DNA from: Klebsiella oxytoca
GTDB taxonomy: Bacteria; Pseudomonadota; Gammaproteobacteria; Enterobacterales; Enterobacteriaceae
DNA: 64,000 nucleotides
Assembly: GCF_009707385.1 (NCBI RefSeq)
Contig: NZ_CP046115.1
Location: 2,790,001-2,854,000, forward strand
Direction of reading: 5' to 3'
The stretch's first letter is position 1, and the number at the start of each line of letters is the position of its first letter. Of the stretch, positions 51,634 through 60,638 are shown in pieces. The position numbers were made by a program, and so were the translations under genes. A model generated the notes under the pieces. The model had not been told where the DNA came from, did not search any database, and saw nothing but the letters and a program-made list of their open reading frames with translations.

Positions 51634-52606
51634 AAAAGCGGCGTTTCTTGCCGACCTGCGCCACGCTGCGCGAGATATCGGTTTCTTTTATCTCATCAAC
51701 CACGGCGTTGATGAGACGCTTCAGCAGGAAGTGCAGCGGCAGTCCCGCGCTTTTTTTGCCCTCCCCGATGAACAAAAGCAGAAGGTGGCGATGATCCACT
51801 CTCCGCATTTTCGCGGCTACAACCGCGCCGCTTCGGAATTAACCCGCGGCCAGCCCGACTGGCGCGAACAGTTTGACATCGGCGCCGAGCGTCCGGCCTT
51901 GTCGCTTAGCGAAAGCGCTCCGCGCTGGCAGCGTCTGCAGGGGCCTAATTTGTGGCCTGAATCTCTTCCAGCGCTTAAATCGACATTGTTGGCCTGGCAA
52001 TGGCAGATGACCCAGGTCGGGATCGCCCTGCTGCGCGCCTTTGCCGAAGCGCTGCGCCTGCCGCGGGATGCTTTTGATGGCCTGTATGGCGATAAACCTA
52101 ACGAACATATCAAGCTGATCCGTTATCCGGGCCAGCAGGAGACCCAGAGCGCCCAGGGCGTTGGCGCGCACAAGGACTCCGGTTTTCTCAGCTTCCTGTT
52201 GCAGGACGAGCAGAAAGGATTGCAGGTCGAAGTGTCCCCGGACCGCTGGATTGACGCGACTCCGCTGGCCGGAAGCTTTGTGGTGAATATTGGCGAACTG
52301 CTTGAGCTGGCGACCAACGGCTATCTGCGCGCGACGGTGCACAGAGTGGTTTCGCCGCCCGCCGAACAGCAGCGACTGTCGATAGCCTTTTTCCTCGGCG
52401 CGCAGCTCGACGCCATGGTCCCCGTCTACACGCTGCCCGACGAGCTGGCCCGCGAAGCCCTCGGACCGGATAGCGACCCGCAGAATCCGCTGCTGCGCGA
52501 AGTGGGCTGGAATTACCTGAAAGGGCGTCTGCGCTCGCATCCTGATGTCGCTGAACGCTACTACCAGGATGTTTTTCGCGAACGCGCCGAGCAATTGATC
52601 GTTTAA
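51578..52606 (+). CDS. 2-oxoglutarate/Fe(II) dioxygenase, isopenicillin N synthase family
   Basis: 342 residues from ATG 51578 with GGAGAAGACA. The N-terminal DIOX_N part contains LRHAARDIGFFYLINHGVDETL. The 2OG-Fe core has GAHKDSG (His198, Asp200), ATVHRVV (distal His near 253) and QQRLSIAFF (2OG-binding Arg/Ser near 266). The facial triad is complete. It is coupled to a methionine-type ABC transporter, which suggests oxidative attack on an imported organosulfur or amino-acid-like compound. It is 31 bp before the binding-protein gene. Confidence 0.88.
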   Translation: MNATTLPILDLARYADPAEKAAFLADLRHAARDIGFFYLINHGVDETLQQEVQRQSRAFFALPDEQKQKVAMIHSPHFRGYNRAASELTRGQPDWREQFDIGAERPALSLSESAPRWQRLQGPNLWPESLPALKSTLLAWQWQMTQVGIALLRAFAEALRLPRDAFDGLYGDKPNEHIKLIRYPGQQETQSAQGVGAHKDSGFLSFLLQDEQKGLQVEVSPDRWIDATPLAGSFVVNIGELLELATNGYLRATVHRVVSPPAEQQRLSIAFFLGAQLDAMVPVYTLPDELAREALGPDSDPQNPLLREVGWNYLKGRLRSHPDVAERYYQDVFRERAEQLIV

Positions 52607-52636
52607 ACATAACAACAAACGCAAGGAATTAAGATA

Positions 52637-53443
52637 ATGAAATATGCCGCATTTAAACTGGCAGGGGTCGCACTGTCTCTCTCTCTGGCATGGACTTCCG
52701 CCCAGGCCGCCGCGCTGCGCGTTGCCGCGGACCCGGTGCCGCACGCCGAAATTCTTAACTATATTAAGAAGATCGATCCCAGCCTCGATCTGAAAGTTGT
52801 CGAATTAACCAGCGGCGTTAACGCCAACGAGCTGCTGGCCAACGGCGATGTCGATGCCAACTATTTCCAGCATGTGCCCTACCTGAAAGATCAGGAGAAA
52901 GCGCTGGGTAAGACCTTTGCCGTCGCGGCTACCGTGCATATTGAACCCCTGGGGATCTACTCGCACAAATATAAAGATTTTAAATCGCTGCCCGAAAACG
53001 CCACCGTGGCGGTACCGAATAACACCACCAACCTGAGCCGCGCGCTGTTCCTGTTGCAAAATCAGGGACTGATTAAGCTGGCGGCGAAATTCACCGACCC
53101 GGCGACCACCCTGGCAACGCCGAAAGATATCGTGGAAAACCCAAAGCACCTTAAAATTCTTGAAATTGAATCACCGCAGATTCCACGCTCGCTGGACGAT
53201 GTCGATCTGGCGGTGATCAACGGCAACTACGCGCTGGAAGCCGGGCTGGTTCCGGCAAAAGACGCGCTGGGCCTGGAAAGCTCTGCCAACAATCCGTACG
53301 CCAATATTCTGGTCACCACCCCGGAGCTGGCGAACGATCCGCGTATCAAGGCGCTGGCGAAGGATCTGACTTCGCCGCAGGTCGCCGAATTTATCCGTAA
53401 ACAGTATAACGGCTCGGTGATCCCGGTTGCCCCTCAGTCATGA
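52637..53443 (+). CDS. MetQ/NlpA-family periplasmic binding protein
   Basis: 268 residues. The signal peptide ends SAQAA near 24, and there is no lipobox Cys, unlike classic MetQ. The mature protein has [41 protein letters not shown] and [15 protein letters not shown], the NlpA family pattern. It should bind methionine or a related amino acid or organosulfur compound. The stop overlaps the ATPase start (ATGA). It is probably a soluble periplasmic form. Confidence 0.9.
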   Translation: MKYAAFKLAGVALSLSLAWTSAQAAALRVAADPVPHAEILNYIKKIDPSLDLKVVELTSGVNANELLANGDVDANYFQHVPYLKDQEKALGKTFAVAATVHIEPLGIYSHKYKDFKSLPENATVAVPNNTTNLSRALFLLQNQGLIKLAAKFTDPATTLATPKDIVENPKHLKILEIESPQIPRSLDDVDLAVINGNYALEAGLVPAKDALGLESSANNPYANILVTTPELANDPRIKALAKDLTSPQVAEFIRKQYNGSVIPVAPQS

Positions 53444-54231
53444 TTGAGATTGTCGGGCTGAGTAAGACTTATGCCGGAACAGGCCGACCGGCGCTAAACG
53501 ATGTCTCTCTGCAGGTGCCGAGAGGAGCCGTTTACGGCATCCTTGGCCGCAGCGGTGCGGGCAAAAGTACGCTGATACGCTGCCTGAATTTGCTGGAGCG
53601 GCCCACTACGGGCCGCATTATTGTCAACGGGAACGATATTACCCGGATGGATAAAACCGCGCTGCGCGAGTACCGGCTACGTACCGGCATGATCTTTCAG
53701 CACTTTAATTTACTTCACGCCCGCAGCGTCGCCGACAACGTGGCGGTGCCGCTGGAAATCGCCAAAGTGCCGAAAACCGCCCGACAGGCGCGGGTTGCGG
53801 AGCTGCTGGAGCTGGTGGGACTGGCGGACAAAGCCGCCGCCTTTCCGTCCCAGCTTTCCGGCGGGCAAAAACAGCGCGTGGGAATCGCCCGCGCGCTGGC
53901 CGCGCACCCGGACGTTCTGCTGTGCGATGAGGCCACCAGCGCGCTCGATCCCGAGACCACGGCCTCAGTGCTCGGCCTGCTGGCGGACATTAATCAAAAG
54001 CTGAACCTCACCATCGTGCTGATTACCCATGAACTCGAGGTAGTGAAAACCCTTTGCGATCACGCGGCGCTGCTGGAGCACGGTGAAATTATTGAAAGCG
54101 GCAGAATTGCCGATCTGCTGGCGGCGCCGTGGTCGCAGCTGCGCCAGTCGCTGCTCCACGACCCGCAGGCGGAGCGGGATTTTCTCGCGCGCCACGGATT
54201 TCACGGGAGGCCGTTATGCACAGTAGCATGA
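53440..54231 (+). CDS. MetN-like ABC transporter ATPase
   Basis: 263 residues. Walker [10 protein letters not shown] is near 37-45, Q-loop [23 protein letters not shown] near 86, signature [15 protein letters not shown] near 140 and Walker [16 protein letters not shown] near 160. The order and sequence resemble MetN, but the C-terminal ACT-like regulatory domain of E. coli MetN (343 residues) is missing. So methionine trans-inhibition through it is not expected. Confidence 0.92.
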   Translation: MIEIVGLSKTYAGTGRPALNDVSLQVPRGAVYGILGRSGAGKSTLIRCLNLLERPTTGRIIVNGNDITRMDKTALREYRLRTGMIFQHFNLLHARSVADNVAVPLEIAKVPKTARQARVAELLELVGLADKAAAFPSQLSGGQKQRVGIARALAAHPDVLLCDEATSALDPETTASVLGLLADINQKLNLTIVLITHELEVVKTLCDHAALLEHGEIIESGRIADLLAAPWSQLRQSLLHDPQAERDFLARHGFHGRPLCTVA

Positions 54232-54887
54232 GTTGGGAAGATCTCTGGCCGCTGTTGCTACAGGGCACGACGGATACCGTCTATATGGTCAGCCTGGCGG
54301 CGCTGTTTACCGTGCTGCTCGGGCTGCCCACCGGTGTACTACTGTTTGTTTCACGACGCGATGGCCTGGCGCCAATGCCGAAGCTCAACGCGATCTTAGG
54401 CGCGGTTATCAACTTTGGCCGTTCGCTGCCGTTTATCGTTTTACTGATTGCGCTGATCCCTTTCACCCGCCTGATTATCGGCACCACGCTCGGCAGTACC
54501 GCCGCGGTGGTGCCGATCACTATCGGCGCTTTTCCCTTCTTCGCGCGTCTCACCGAGAACGCGCTGGATGAAGTGGATTATGGGCGTATCGAGGCGATTT
54601 TATCGATGGGCGGCAATGTCTGGCACGTAATCTTTAAATCACTACTGCCGGAAGCCCTGCCGACGCTGCTGGCCGGCGTCACGCTGACGATCGTCATGCT
54701 GATCGGCTTCTCTTCGATGGCGGGAGTCATTGGTGGCGGCGGACTCGGCGACCTCGCTATTCGCTATGGCTATCAGCGCTTTAATAACGAGGTGATGGTC
54801 GGTACGGTGCTGATTCTGGTCGCTCTCGTGCAGGGCGTACAGATGGCGGGCGATCGTCTGGTACGCAGCCTCGCCCACCGGCGTTAG
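54216..54887 (+). CDS. MetI-like ABC transporter permease
   Basis: 223 residues from ATG 54216 behind GGGAGG, overlapping the ATPase gene by 16 bases. Five membrane segments are apparent. The EAA motif region is [37 protein letters not shown], and the MetI-type end is [25 protein letters not shown]. The gene order binding protein - ATPase - permease differs from the usual metNIQ. It ends the operon. Confidence 0.92.
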   Translation: MHSSMSWEDLWPLLLQGTTDTVYMVSLAALFTVLLGLPTGVLLFVSRRDGLAPMPKLNAILGAVINFGRSLPFIVLLIALIPFTRLIIGTTLGSTAAVVPITIGAFPFFARLTENALDEVDYGRIEAILSMGGNVWHVIFKSLLPEALPTLLAGVTLTIVMLIGFSSMAGVIGGGGLGDLAIRYGYQRFNNEVMVGTVLILVALVQGVQMAGDRLVRSLAHRR

Positions 54888-54920
54888 CATAACGGGCGGA
54901 TGGCTGCGCGCCATCCGCGA

Positions 54921-55967
54921 CTAAAACCCGCTTTCGTTCACCAGAATTTGTATCAGTTCCGCCGCCGGAAGCTCGCGAATCAGGTTCACTCCCTGCCCGG
55001 CCCAGTGAGCGCCATACCGATGGTCTCCCCGCGCTTTTGCCGCTGCGGCCAGCGCTTTCCCGGCATCGTAAGCCACCGGATAGGCCGGAACGAGATGCGG
55101 CTCGTTTATCTCTCGCCAGCCGTTAACAATGCATCTCGCCGGACGCCCGGAAATCGCTGAGGTTAAAATGGTCTGTCCGTCAGGGCTGCCTTTTATGGCC
55201 TCGCGGTAGCCGGTATCCGCCGCCGATTCCGGACACAGGAGGAACGCCGTTCCCAGCTGTACGCCATCGGCGCCGATGGCCATCATGCTGTTAATTCCGG
55301 CCCCATCCATAATGCCGCCTGCGGCGATAACGGGGATATCAACGCGCCGTTTGAGCACCTGAACCAGGGTAAAGGTGCTCATCTGCCCATCGAACGCCTG
55401 TGGGTCAAACATACCGCGATGGCCGCCGGCCTCGTAGCCCTGAGCCACCACCATATCAATCCCCTGCGCCGCAACCAGTAGCGCCTCTTCGACGCTGGTG
55501 GCGCTCGCCAGGGTAACGATGCCCTTTTCACGCAGACGGAAAACGACTTCCCGATCCGGAACGCCAAAGTGAAAGCTCACCGCCGCCGGAATAAGATCGA
55601 GTAGCAGCTCAACCATTTGTGGCTGCTGCTGAAAGCTGAGGTAAATTTCCGCCAGCGTTTCCGGCGGATGGCTGTCGAAACGCGCAAATTCAGGGCCCAG
55701 CCGCGCCAGCCACTGCGCTTCACGCTGCGGGTTTCTCATCGCCGGGAGGTGGCAAAACAGATTGACGTTAAACGGATGAGTCGTTAAGCCACGGGTTCGC
55801 TTAATCAACGCTTCAGCCTGCGCCACGGTGGACGAGCCCAGCCCCAGCGAGCCAAGCGCGCCGGCTTCGCTGACCGCCGCCGCCAGCTCTGGCGTCGAAA
55901 CGCCCGCCATCGGCGCCTGGATAAGTGGATAATCAATATCAAGCTGCTGCGTAAGCCGGTTGCTCAT
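54921..55967 (-). CDS. Nitronate monooxygenase family protein
   Basis: 348 residues. The TIM barrel starts LDIDYPLIQAPMAGVSTPELAAAVSEAGALGSLG. FMN-binding blocks follow: VVAQGYEAGGHRGMF near 190, IPVIAAGGIMDGAGINSMMAIGADGVQLGTAFL near 225-255, and the catalytic His in AGGHRG. It oxidises alkyl nitronates (propionate 3-nitronate type) with FMN. It is divergent from a LysR gene 90 bp away, the likely regulator. Some members are enoyl reductases instead. Confidence 0.85.
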   Translation of the reverse strand: MSNRLTQQLDIDYPLIQAPMAGVSTPELAAAVSEAGALGSLGLGSSTVAQAEALIKRTRGLTTHPFNVNLFCHLPAMRNPQREAQWLARLGPEFARFDSHPPETLAEIYLSFQQQPQMVELLLDLIPAAVSFHFGVPDREVVFRLREKGIVTLASATSVEEALLVAAQGIDMVVAQGYEAGGHRGMFDPQAFDGQMSTFTLVQVLKRRVDIPVIAAGGIMDGAGINSMMAIGADGVQLGTAFLLCPESAADTGYREAIKGSPDGQTILTSAISGRPARCIVNGWREINEPHLVPAYPVAYDAGKALAAAAKARGDHRYGAHWAGQGVNLIRELPAAELIQILVNESGF

Positions 55968-56058
55968 ATTTGCCCTGTCAGAATTTGTGCGTGCGGACCA
56001 ATAAAATCTCTTTTAGAGATGATAAGATCAACATTATTTTCAAATTAAGAATAAAAAT

Positions 56059-56895
56059 ATGAACCACACCACATTACAGATTTTCCGGACGGTGGCGGAA
56101 ACGCAGAGCGTTACCCGGGCGGCGAAGCTGCTGGGCCGGGCGCAGTCCAATATCACCACCCGCATTCACCAGCTGGAAGAAGAGCTCGGCGTTGAGCTGT
56201 TTGCCCGCAGCAATAAGAAGATGCTGCTGTCTCCCGCCGGAGAGAATTTTTTGGGCTATGCGCTGAAAATCCTCAGCCTGGCCGAGGAGGCGCGACAGGC
56301 GCTCCATCCGGCGAAACCGGGCGGCATTTTACGAATGGGAGCGATGGAGGCCACCGCCGCCAGCCGCCTCCCCCAGCTGCTTCCCCGGTTTCATGCCCAA
56401 TGCCCGGAAGTCAGTCTCACCCTCATCACCCAGCCAACCCGCCAGCTTACTCATCAGGTTCTGAACGCCGCGCTCGATTGTGCGCTGGTGAGCCTGCCAG
56501 AGAACGCCAGCACGCCCGATAATCTTGCCTGGGTGCCGATCTTTCAAGAACAGCTGGTAATGGTGCTTCCCGACGACCGGCGGCGCTTGCGCTTCGCCGC
56601 CTTTGCCGATGGCTGTACTTACCGGACGCTGGGGGAGGCGTTTCTGGCGCAGTCCGGGGACGCTGAGATTGAAATCCAGGACGTCAATTCCTACCATTCG
56701 ATGCTCGCCTGCGTCACCTCCGGCGGCTACGCCGGTATTTTACCGCAGAGCGTGCTCGACACCCTGACGCTGCCTGCAGCGTACCAGCTGCGGCCAGCAG
56801 GCCAGGCGCTGACGCAGCTTATCTGGCGCAAGGATTATGCCTCTCCCGCCCTCGAACAAATGCGTCAGCTTCTTGAATCAGCCGCCGATCTTTGA
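56059..56895 (+). CDS. LysR-family transcriptional regulator
   Basis: 278 residues, slightly short for the family. The HTH is at 1-60 (LQIFRTVAETQSVTRAAKLLGRAQSNITTRIHQLEEELGVELFARSNKK), followed by an effector domain. The Shine-Dalgarno is weak (AAGAA in an A-rich stretch). It is divergent from nitronate monooxygenase and overlaps the convergent MFS gene by 18 bases at its 3' end. It probably regulates one or both neighbours. Confidence 0.88.
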   Translation: MNHTTLQIFRTVAETQSVTRAAKLLGRAQSNITTRIHQLEEELGVELFARSNKKMLLSPAGENFLGYALKILSLAEEARQALHPAKPGGILRMGAMEATAASRLPQLLPRFHAQCPEVSLTLITQPTRQLTHQVLNAALDCALVSLPENASTPDNLAWVPIFQEQLVMVLPDDRRRLRFAAFADGCTYRTLGEAFLAQSGDAEIEIQDVNSYHSMLACVTSGGYAGILPQSVLDTLTLPAAYQLRPAGQALTQLIWRKDYASPALEQMRQLLESAADL

Positions 56896-58065
56896 GCGCC
56901 GCCGCGCGCCTGTCGCTACCAGCGCAGCGGCGGCCAGCAGCGCGATTGCCGCCGCGCCGAGCGAAGGATTAAACGAACCGCTGCGAGCATACAGCGCCCC
57001 GGCGACCAGCGGGCCGACAATTTGCCCGATACCGTAGGTTGCGGTCATTGCGGCAATCATATTAAACGAAACCAAATGGTTCAGCCGCCGTCCCTGCGAC
57101 AGCGCGATAGTTACCGTGCCCAGGAAGGTAAAGCCCACCAGCAGCGCGCTCAATATACAAAACGGTAACGAATGACTCCACGCCGGGAGAATCACGCCAA
57201 CGGCCTGAATCAGCAAATTAAGGGTGAAGGCGCGACGGTAGCCTGCTTTCATCACCAGCCGATGCCAGATAAAACAGGACGGTACCGCGGCAAGCCCGAA
57301 AATAGCCCAGATTTGCACCGGATCGATGGCGTTCAGCGATCCGCTGAGAAATAGCGGCAGATAGGTGGCGGTAATAATGTAGCCAAAGCCGGCCAGACCA
57401 TAAATCAGTAGCAGTTTCCATGCCTCACGCGGCTTATCTTCGGTCTGCTGGTGGTGTAGATTATCGGAAGCTTTATACGCGATGAGATAATCAGCCGGGC
57501 TCAGCAACAGGCGCAGAGCAAGTAAAAAAAGCACGCCTGCGCTTACCGCGCATATCAGCCATATTTGCTGGCTGGAGAGCGCAAGCGCCTTACCCAGTGA
57601 GATAAACTCCGCCGACAAAAATATTCCCATACCGACGCCAGAAAACAGCACCGGCGCGCCGTTATGATGCTTCATATGCTGCAACAGCCACAGGGAGGCG
57701 GCAATCAACGTGACCGCGCTTAGCAGCCCGGCAATACCGCGTACCACGATGATGGCCAGCGGTGAAACCAGGAAGGCAAGCAAGGCCAGGCAGAGCAGCG
57801 TCAACAGTACGGAAAGCAGATTTAAAAATCGGGCGTCTGAAGGCCTGGCTTTCGTCAGCAGCAGCGCGCCGGCGAGATAGCCGGCATAGTTTGCCGAAGC
57901 AGCAATATTACCTTCACGTAGCGATAGCACCTGTTCATCGATCATCAGCGGCAGGATCCCGGTATAGGCAAAACGGCCATAGCCCATTCCCGCTATCAGC
58001 ACCACTGAACCGGCCAGCGCCAGGAGAAAGGCCTTTAACTCCGGCCTTCTTTGCAAAACGTTCAC
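56878..58065 (-). CDS. MFS transporter, YbfB/YjiJ family
   Basis: 395 residues from GTG 58065, five bases after AGGAGG; an earlier GTG overlaps the SD. Twelve membrane helices are apparent. The subgroup signature GMGYGRFAYTGILPLMIDE near 26-44 and ASANYAGYLAGALLL identify the YbfB/YjiJ family. The motif QGRRLNHLVSFNMIAAMTATYGIGQIVGPLVAG is in the second half. Cargo unknown. Its last 18 bases overlap the LysR gene on the other strand. Confidence 0.85.
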   Translation of the reverse strand: MNVLQRRPELKAFLLALAGSVVLIAGMGYGRFAYTGILPLMIDEQVLSLREGNIAASANYAGYLAGALLLTKARPSDARFLNLLSVLLTLLCLALLAFLVSPLAIIVVRGIAGLLSAVTLIAASLWLLQHMKHHNGAPVLFSGVGMGIFLSAEFISLGKALALSSQQIWLICAVSAGVLFLLALRLLLSPADYLIAYKASDNLHHQQTEDKPREAWKLLLIYGLAGFGYIITATYLPLFLSGSLNAIDPVQIWAIFGLAAVPSCFIWHRLVMKAGYRRAFTLNLLIQAVGVILPAWSHSLPFCILSALLVGFTFLGTVTIALSQGRRLNHLVSFNMIAAMTATYGIGQIVGPLVAGALYARSGSFNPSLGAAAIALLAAAALVATGARRRSKIGG

Positions 58066-58301
58066 CCTCACCTCCTTTTATGCTCTTTTTATTATATTTC
58101 TACTTAAAGCAGCGCTGTGCAGCAGCGCCTGGCGAGAAACTTTACGGGAAGCAGTCAGCAATGCTTCGCTGAAGGACGAAGTATGGAGTGAAGCGCAGGT
58201 CGGAGATCATGGGCCGGGATATTTTAGCGCTTGGTTAAAGCTCAAATAGTCGCGTATTGATAAAAAAGGCGGGATTCGCTTCAGAAGAAAACCACAGTAA
58301 T

Positions 58302-58324
58302 AAGGGGCGTCAGTCACGCCCCTT
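58302..58324 (-). terminator. Terminator after the sugar-acid MFS gene
   Basis: AAGGGGCGT and ACGCCCCTT form a 9-bp stem with a 5-base loop, 43 bases after the minus-strand operon end, followed by ATTACTG. The remainder of 58066-58366 shows no gene or repeat. Confidence 0.7.
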
Positions 58325-58366
58325 TGCTACGGCTAGCCGGAAATAACTCCGCAAATCCTGGCAAGA

Positions 58367-59713
58367 TTAACTGGCCTGGGCCTCTTCAACTTTTTTACCG
58401 CTTCCCGGCAGTTGGATCGTGTCGAGTTTTCTGATGATGAAGATATGGGACAACGCGCCGAGTACGGAAACAAAGGAGATATAGTACATCGCGTAAGCGA
58501 AACTGTTCGTTGTCTGCAGGATAACGCCCATGATGATAGGAGTTGCGATCCCCGCAAGGTTGCCGGAAACGTTAAAGAATCCCCCTACGGTACCGATGAC
58601 TTTCGATGGGACAATATCGCTTAAGATAACCCAGCCAATATTCGAGAAAGCGTTGGCAAAAAAAGCAAATGACAGAATCGCAATCGCAATAACCGGCTTG
58701 TCCTCAAAGAAATTGACAAAGCACATCGTGCCCGCCAGTCCCAACCCAAGAATAGCCGGAAGCTTACGCGATACCGTGCGGGAAATACCTCTTTTCATCA
58801 GCGCATCGCTGACAAAACCGCTGCACAGCAGGCCGAGCATCGCCATCATATAGGGGAAGGCTGCGCCAATACCCGCTTTGGAGATAGACAAATTCAGACC
58901 TTTCTCCAGATATACAATGAACCATGTCAGAAAGAAATAAAGCGTTGAGTTCATTGCAAACTGAGCAATAAACAGCCCCCAGATATTACGCTGCTTTAAA
59001 ACATGGGCCACATCGCTCCATTCAACTTTTTCATTCACGACTTTTTTATCAGCAGACATCTGGCCCAGGCCACCGCCCTTGCGGATATGCTCAAGCTCTG
59101 CGGCATTGGTCGCTTTGTTGTCCAGCGGGTCACGGTATTTGAACAGCCAGTAGGTTCCAAAAACGATCCCTACGCCGCCGGAGGCATAGAACGACATCTC
59201 CCAACCGTAGTTGGCAACAATAAACGCCAGCACAGGAGTGAGCAGAGCCAATCCGATATACTGGGCGCAGGCATATACCGCCGTGGCGCTGGCTCGCTCC
59301 TGGGTTGGAAACCATGTTGAAATAATCTTGGCATTGGCCGGAAATGAGGGGGCTTCAGCAATACCGATAAGGGCACGACACAGCAAAAGAAACGCAAATG
59401 ATGCCGCAGCGGTAGTGAAAAGGTGGTGCGACGCCAGCCCCATTAAACAGGTGAAAATACTCCAGATAATAACCGCAGCGCCGTAGAGCTTTCTCACGCC
59501 GATACGGTCAAGAATATAGCCCACCGGAATTTGGCTTAGCACATAGGTCCAGGTGAACATGGAGAATAATAGCCCTAAGTGCGCCGGAGAGAGGTCAAAC
59601 TCCCCCTGAATACTGGTTCCTGCTACCGACAGATTCGCCCTGTCCATATAGTTAATCGCAGTGACAATAAATAGCAGTAGTAGAACAAAAAATCTTGATC
59701 TTGTTGCTTTCAT
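58367..59713 (-). CDS. MFS transporter, anion:cation symporter (hexuronate/galactonate) family
   Basis: 448 residues, twelve helices. FIVTAINYMDRANLSVAG near 15-32 and DRIGVRKLYGAAVIIWS near 69 mark the ACS family (GudP/DgoT/ExuT-like). GIAEAPSFPANAKIISTWFPTQERASA is the conserved helix-4 region. It would import a hexuronate, aldonate or aldarate with protons. AAGGAAGCACA gives the SD. It is last in an operon with an isomerase-type TIM barrel and an oxidoreductase. Confidence 0.88.
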   Translation of the reverse strand: MKATRSRFFVLLLLFIVTAINYMDRANLSVAGTSIQGEFDLSPAHLGLLFSMFTWTYVLSQIPVGYILDRIGVRKLYGAAVIIWSIFTCLMGLASHHLFTTAAASFAFLLLCRALIGIAEAPSFPANAKIISTWFPTQERASATAVYACAQYIGLALLTPVLAFIVANYGWEMSFYASGGVGIVFGTYWLFKYRDPLDNKATNAAELEHIRKGGGLGQMSADKKVVNEKVEWSDVAHVLKQRNIWGLFIAQFAMNSTLYFFLTWFIVYLEKGLNLSISKAGIGAAFPYMMAMLGLLCSGFVSDALMKRGISRTVSRKLPAILGLGLAGTMCFVNFFEDKPVIAIAILSFAFFANAFSNIGWVILSDIVPSKVIGTVGGFFNVSGNLAGIATPIIMGVILQTTNSFAYAMYYISFVSVLGALSHIFIIRKLDTIQLPGSGKKVEEAQAS

Positions 59714-59759
59714 TTGTGCTTCCTTAGATATTACAAGACGCCGGTGCGTTGACCGGCAA

Positions 59760-60626
59760 TCAGATCCTATTAATTTCCATTACTTTTTTAGTTGTTTTCC
59801 ATGCCGAGGAAATAACCCATTCTGCGGGCTTTTGCCAATATTCCGGCCTGAATATTTCCACAGAGATAATACCGTCGTAACCCACCTCTTTTAAATTCTG
59901 AAGAAAGTTATTGATATTTATTACTCCGGCATCGCAGAAACATCTTTTTTCCTGCGTGGCCGGTGCGCCATCCGTGTCGTCACAATTATTAATATGCACA
60001 CAGAATATCTTTTTAGGGTCTATCTGCTTAATGACCGAAAAATCATTCAGCTGCTCATACAGATACAGGTTGTAAGCATCCAGCACCAGGCCGACATTCT
60101 CTCTGTTGACCTCCTGAATGATTTTCCATGCCTGCTCTACGCTACGCACTGAACTGCGGTTAAAGCCCACAATTTCAAAGCAGAGCCGAACATGATAGGC
60201 CTCAGCAATTGCGCCCAGCTTATTCAGAATTCTGACGCAGTTCTCATGTGTTTGTTGCTCGGTACCGTTATAGGGGCCCCCGTTGGGGTCGCGTTGTAGT
60301 GGCGGAACGATAATGAAATCCTGTGAGCCAATCTCTTTGGCTATCTCAAGACCCCATTTAAAATCGTCAAGCAACTGAGCATCTTTAATGCTGTCAGGTT
60401 CGAGGAACAACTCATCCCAGGTATACAACGCATTGAACGCGTGGGGTTTAATTCTCTTACCCGCCAGGAGCGCTTTTAAATCATCAATACTGTTCTTCGC
60501 AAAATACTCCTTGAGCTTATCAAGTCTGAACTCGATAAAATCAAATCCCTGAGCTTCACAAAGCTGCACATCTTTTTCCAGCGTTGAACAGTGCATTGAT
60601 GTCGCCTGATTAAAACCAGTCTTCAT
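59760..60626 (-). CDS. Sugar phosphate isomerase/epimerase family TIM barrel
   Basis: 288 residues. It is of the AP_endonuc_2/xylose-isomerase-like family: GFDFIEFRLDKLKEYF near 29, CFEIVGFNRSSVRSVEQAWKII near 150, LVLDAYNLY near 185, CVHINNCDD near 210 and GYDGIISVEIFRPEYW near 260. Glu and Asp/His residues in these strands form the metal site. IolE/IolI-like roles such as dehydratase or epimerase are likely. It is 13 bp after the oxidoreductase gene. Confidence 0.85.
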   Translation of the reverse strand: MKTGFNQATSMHCSTLEKDVQLCEAQGFDFIEFRLDKLKEYFAKNSIDDLKALLAGKRIKPHAFNALYTWDELFLEPDSIKDAQLLDDFKWGLEIAKEIGSQDFIIVPPLQRDPNGGPYNGTEQQTHENCVRILNKLGAIAEAYHVRLCFEIVGFNRSSVRSVEQAWKIIQEVNRENVGLVLDAYNLYLYEQLNDFSVIKQIDPKKIFCVHINNCDDTDGAPATQEKRCFCDAGVININNFLQNLKEVGYDGIISVEIFRPEYWQKPAEWVISSAWKTTKKVMEINRI

Positions 60627-60638
60627 GCGTGCCTCAGA

